Source of the DNA: Rhodobacter sp.
GTDB taxonomy: Bacteria; Pseudomonadota; Alphaproteobacteria; Rhodobacterales; Rhodobacteraceae
DNA: 9,308 nucleotides
Reading direction: 5' to 3'
NCBI GenBank assembly: GCA_013824045.1
Contig: PNND01000319.1
Coordinates: forward strand, 1 to 9,308
The notes under the pieces were generated by a model. It saw only the letters and a list, made by a program, of their open reading frames with translations, did not search any database and was not told the origin of the DNA. This document shows, piece by piece, positions 7,654-9,308 of this stretch (position 1 is the stretch's first letter; each line of letters begins with the position of its first letter). Position numbers and translations under genes: made by a program.

Positions 7654-8673
7654 TTACCCCCGCACATACATGCCTTCATAGATCGGGACGAGCGTATCGG
7701 TTTCGAACAGCGACGACACGCTGGTGCCGTTCCAGATGTTCAGGATGGCTTGCGCAAAGACCGGGGCGGTCGGCACGATGCGGATGTTCGAGGCGGCGCG
7801 CACTTCATCTGTGGGGGCGATGGAATCGGTGATCACCAGCGACTTCATTACCGAGTTTTGCACCCGCTCCACCGCCGGGCCGGAGAGCACGCCGTGGGTG
7901 ATGTAGCTGTGAACCTCGGTCGCGCCGTTTTCAATCAGCACCTCGGCCGCCTTGCACAGGGTTCCGGCGGTGTCGCAGATATCGTCCACGATGATGCATT
8001 TGCGGCCGCGCACATCGCCGATCACCGTCATCCCCGCCACTTCGCCCGCCTTCTCGCGGCGCTTGTCCACGATGGCGAGGGGGGCGTTGATCCGCTTGGC
8101 CAGTTCGCGGGCGCGGGCCACGCCGCCCACATCGGGCGAGACGATCATCAGGTCTTCCAACTGGCCCTTGAAGTGATGTTCGATATCCAGCGCGAAGACG
8201 GGGCTGGCATAAAGGTTGTCCACCGGGATGTCGAAGAAACCCTGAATCTGCGCGGCGTGCAGATCGAGCGTCAGCACACGGTCCACGCCCGCGCGCGTGA
8301 TGAGGTTGGCCACGAGTTTCGCGCTGATGGGCGTGCGCGCCTTGGCGCGGCGGTCTTGGCGGGCATAGCCGAAATAGGGGATCACGGCGGTGATGCGCGC
8401 CGCCGATGACCGACGCAGCGCATCGGTCATGATCAGCAATTCCATCAGGTTGTCATTGGCCGGGTTCGAGGTGGACTGGATGATATACATATCCTCGCCC
8501 CGGACATTCTCGAACACTTCGACGAAAATCTCCTGATCGTTGAACCGTTCGATCCGCGCGTCGACAAGGTTCACCGACATGCCGCGATGCATCGACATGC
8601 GGCGGGCGATGGCCTTGGCCAGCGGCAGATTGGCATTGCCGGAGATCAGCTTCGGTTCGGTGATGGCGGGCAT
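7654..8673 (-). CDS. prs: Ribose-phosphate pyrophosphokinase (PRPP synthase)
   Basis: This 339-residue cytoplasmic enzyme transfers pyrophosphate from ATP to ribose 5-phosphate, making PRPP for purine, pyrimidine, NAD, histidine and tryptophan synthesis. It shows the N-terminal [10 protein letters not shown] (10-19), the [11 protein letters not shown] stretch (43-53), the catalytic flexible loop [10 protein letters not shown] (100-109), the PRPP synthase signature [16 protein letters not shown] (137-152) with metal-binding His139, DKRR (203-206), and the PRPP-binding motif [10 protein letters not shown] (229-238). These mark a class I enzyme. The start is ATG 8673, preceded by GGAG (8683-8680) at 6 bases. 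A start 17 codons further upstream (8724) would add an unconserved extension. It is convergent with the lectin gene and divergent from the isomerase-like gene. Confidence 0.98.
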   Translation of the reverse strand: MPAITEPKLISGNANLPLAKAIARRMSMHRGMSVNLVDARIERFNDQEIFVEVFENVRGEDMYIIQSTSNPANDNLMELLIMTDALRRSSAARITAVIPYFGYARQDRRAKARTPISAKLVANLITRAGVDRVLTLDLHAAQIQGFFDIPVDNLYASPVFALDIEHHFKGQLEDLMIVSPDVGGVARARELAKRINAPLAIVDKRREKAGEVAGMTVIGDVRGRKCIIVDDICDTAGTLCKAAEVLIENGATEVHSYITHGVLSGPAVERVQNSVMKSLVITDSIAPTDEVRAASNIRIVPTAPVFAQAILNIWNGTSVSSLFETDTLVPIYEGMYVRG

Positions 8674-8778
8674 GGGGAACTCCGGTGGGCAGCCTGAGGA
8701 GGGGGCGGATTCGGTGCTGGACACGCCTTATCACTGCGTTACGGTCTTGCAAACCGAGGCTGAACCGGGGGTGGGCAA
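8674..8778. promoter_or_regulatory. Divergent spacer between prs and the isomerase-like gene
   Basis: These 105 bases must carry the 5' signals of both divergent genes unless those genes are transcribed from further away. On the minus strand TTGCAA (8753-8748) and a GATAAG-like box lie in roughly the right order for prs, but their spacing of about 14 bases is short. GGGGGTGGG (8767-8775) is the likely ribosome binding region of the plus-strand gene. I see no riboswitch or clear palindrome. Confidence 0.35.
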
Positions 8779-9308
8779 ATGGTGCAGATCGACTACTTTT
8801 TCGCGGTGATTTCGCCCTTTGTCTATTTGGCGGGGAACCGGCTGGAACAGATCGCGGCACGGCAGGGGGCGACGATCCGCTATATCCCGATCGACGGGCC
8901 AGCGCTGTTTCCGCGGACGGGCGGGCAGGTGCTGGCGGAACGGCATGAAAGCCGTAAGGCGTATCGGTTGCAGGAGCTTGCCCGCTGGTCGCGGCGGCTT
9001 GGGATGAAGCTGGATCTGCAGCCCGCGCATTTTCCGGTGAACCCGGCACCTGCCTCCTATGCCATCATCTCGGCAGCGGCGGCGGGCGGTGGTGATCTGG
9101 CCGGGCTGGTGCGGGCCTTTCCCCGCGCGGTCTGGGCCGAGGGGCGCAATATCGCGGATGATGCGGTGGTGAAGGAGATCATGGCAGAGAACGGCTTTGA
9201 CCCCGCCATCGCGGATCGGGGCATGTTCATGGCCGCCGATACCTATGTCCGCAATCTGGATGAGGCGGTGGCGCGCGGCGTGTTCGGCCTGCCCTTTTAT
9301 ATCGTGGG
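8779..9308 (+). CDS. 2-hydroxychromene-2-carboxylate isomerase family protein (DsbA fold), partial at 3' end
   Basis: The frame from ATG 8779 stays open to the right edge, giving 176 complete residues without a stop; the family is usually about 200 residues, so only the end is missing. It opens IDYFFAVISPFVYLAGNRL, the usual thioredoxin-like strand with Ser12-Pro13 where DsbA proteins have a CxxC motif. Ser at this place is the glutathione-binding residue in 2-hydroxychromene-2-carboxylate isomerases. Further marks are HFPVNP (84-89), the helical insert, and VFGLPFYIV (168-176) with the expected cis-proline at Pro172. Characterised members act on naphthalene breakdown intermediates with glutathione, but many genomic members have no known substrate. 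No degradation genes are nearby, so the substrate here is unknown. A G-rich Shine-Dalgarno-like stretch precedes the start. Confidence 0.85.
   Translation, partial: MVQIDYFFAVISPFVYLAGNRLEQIAARQGATIRYIPIDGPALFPRTGGQVLAERHESRKAYRLQELARWSRRLGMKLDLQPAHFPVNPAPASYAIISAAAAGGGDLAGLVRAFPRAVWAEGRNIADDAVVKEIMAENGFDPAIADRGMFMAADTYVRNLDEAVARGVFGLPFYIV

Noticed and set aside
7618..8409. A 263-codon open frame on the plus strand opposite prs
   Set aside because: Fully antisense to a textbook PRPP synthase; the translation is His/Asp/Arg-rich without motifs.
8674..8724. Upstream start that would lengthen Prs by 17 residues
   Set aside because: The extra residues are not part of the family, and ATG 8673 has GGAG at the right distance.

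Overview
The window reads as chromosomal DNA of an alphaproteobacterium of the Rhodobacterales (Rhodobacter/Paracoccus-like). The grounds are its high GC content, a five-gene F1 ATP synthase operon without F0 genes, and AtpA, AtpD and Prs proteins that closely resemble the Rhodobacter versions I recall. This placement rests on recalled protein families, not on a database search.

Layout. Positions 54-1823 (minus) encode an RTX-type, presumably calcium-binding, beta-roll protein of 589 residues with a hydrophobic N-terminus. A divergent intergenic region of about 440 bases (1824-2260) follows, with several inverted repeats and a plausible promoter for each side. Positions 2261-7091 (plus) hold atpH-atpA-atpG-atpD-atpC (delta, alpha, gamma, beta, epsilon), tightly packed, each with its own ribosome binding site or a stop/start overlap, and closed by a clear intrinsic terminator at 7115-7143. 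Positions 7183-7563 (plus) encode a small H-type lectin-domain protein of unknown role. Positions 7654-8673 (minus) encode ribose-phosphate pyrophosphokinase (prs), convergent with the lectin gene. A 105-base divergent spacer separates prs from a gene running off the right edge (8779-9308, plus), which encodes a DsbA-fold protein of the 2-hydroxychromene-2-carboxylate isomerase family. A very small, doubtful minus-strand start may lie at the left edge (1-46).

How the genes work together. The five atp genes encode the catalytic F1 head and its stalk. The membrane F0 genes must lie elsewhere, as is usual in this group. prs supplies PRPP for nucleotide, histidine and tryptophan synthesis and uses ATP, but nothing in the sequence links it to the atp operon. 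The RTX, lectin and isomerase genes are independent units.

I see no CRISPR array, tRNA, rRNA, insertion sequence or phage gene, and no convincing novel multi-gene system: most of the window is housekeeping. The least explained parts are the 17-residue repeat and two-module layout of the RTX protein, the hairpin-rich region ahead of atpH, and the solitary lectin-domain gene behind the ATP synthase operon.
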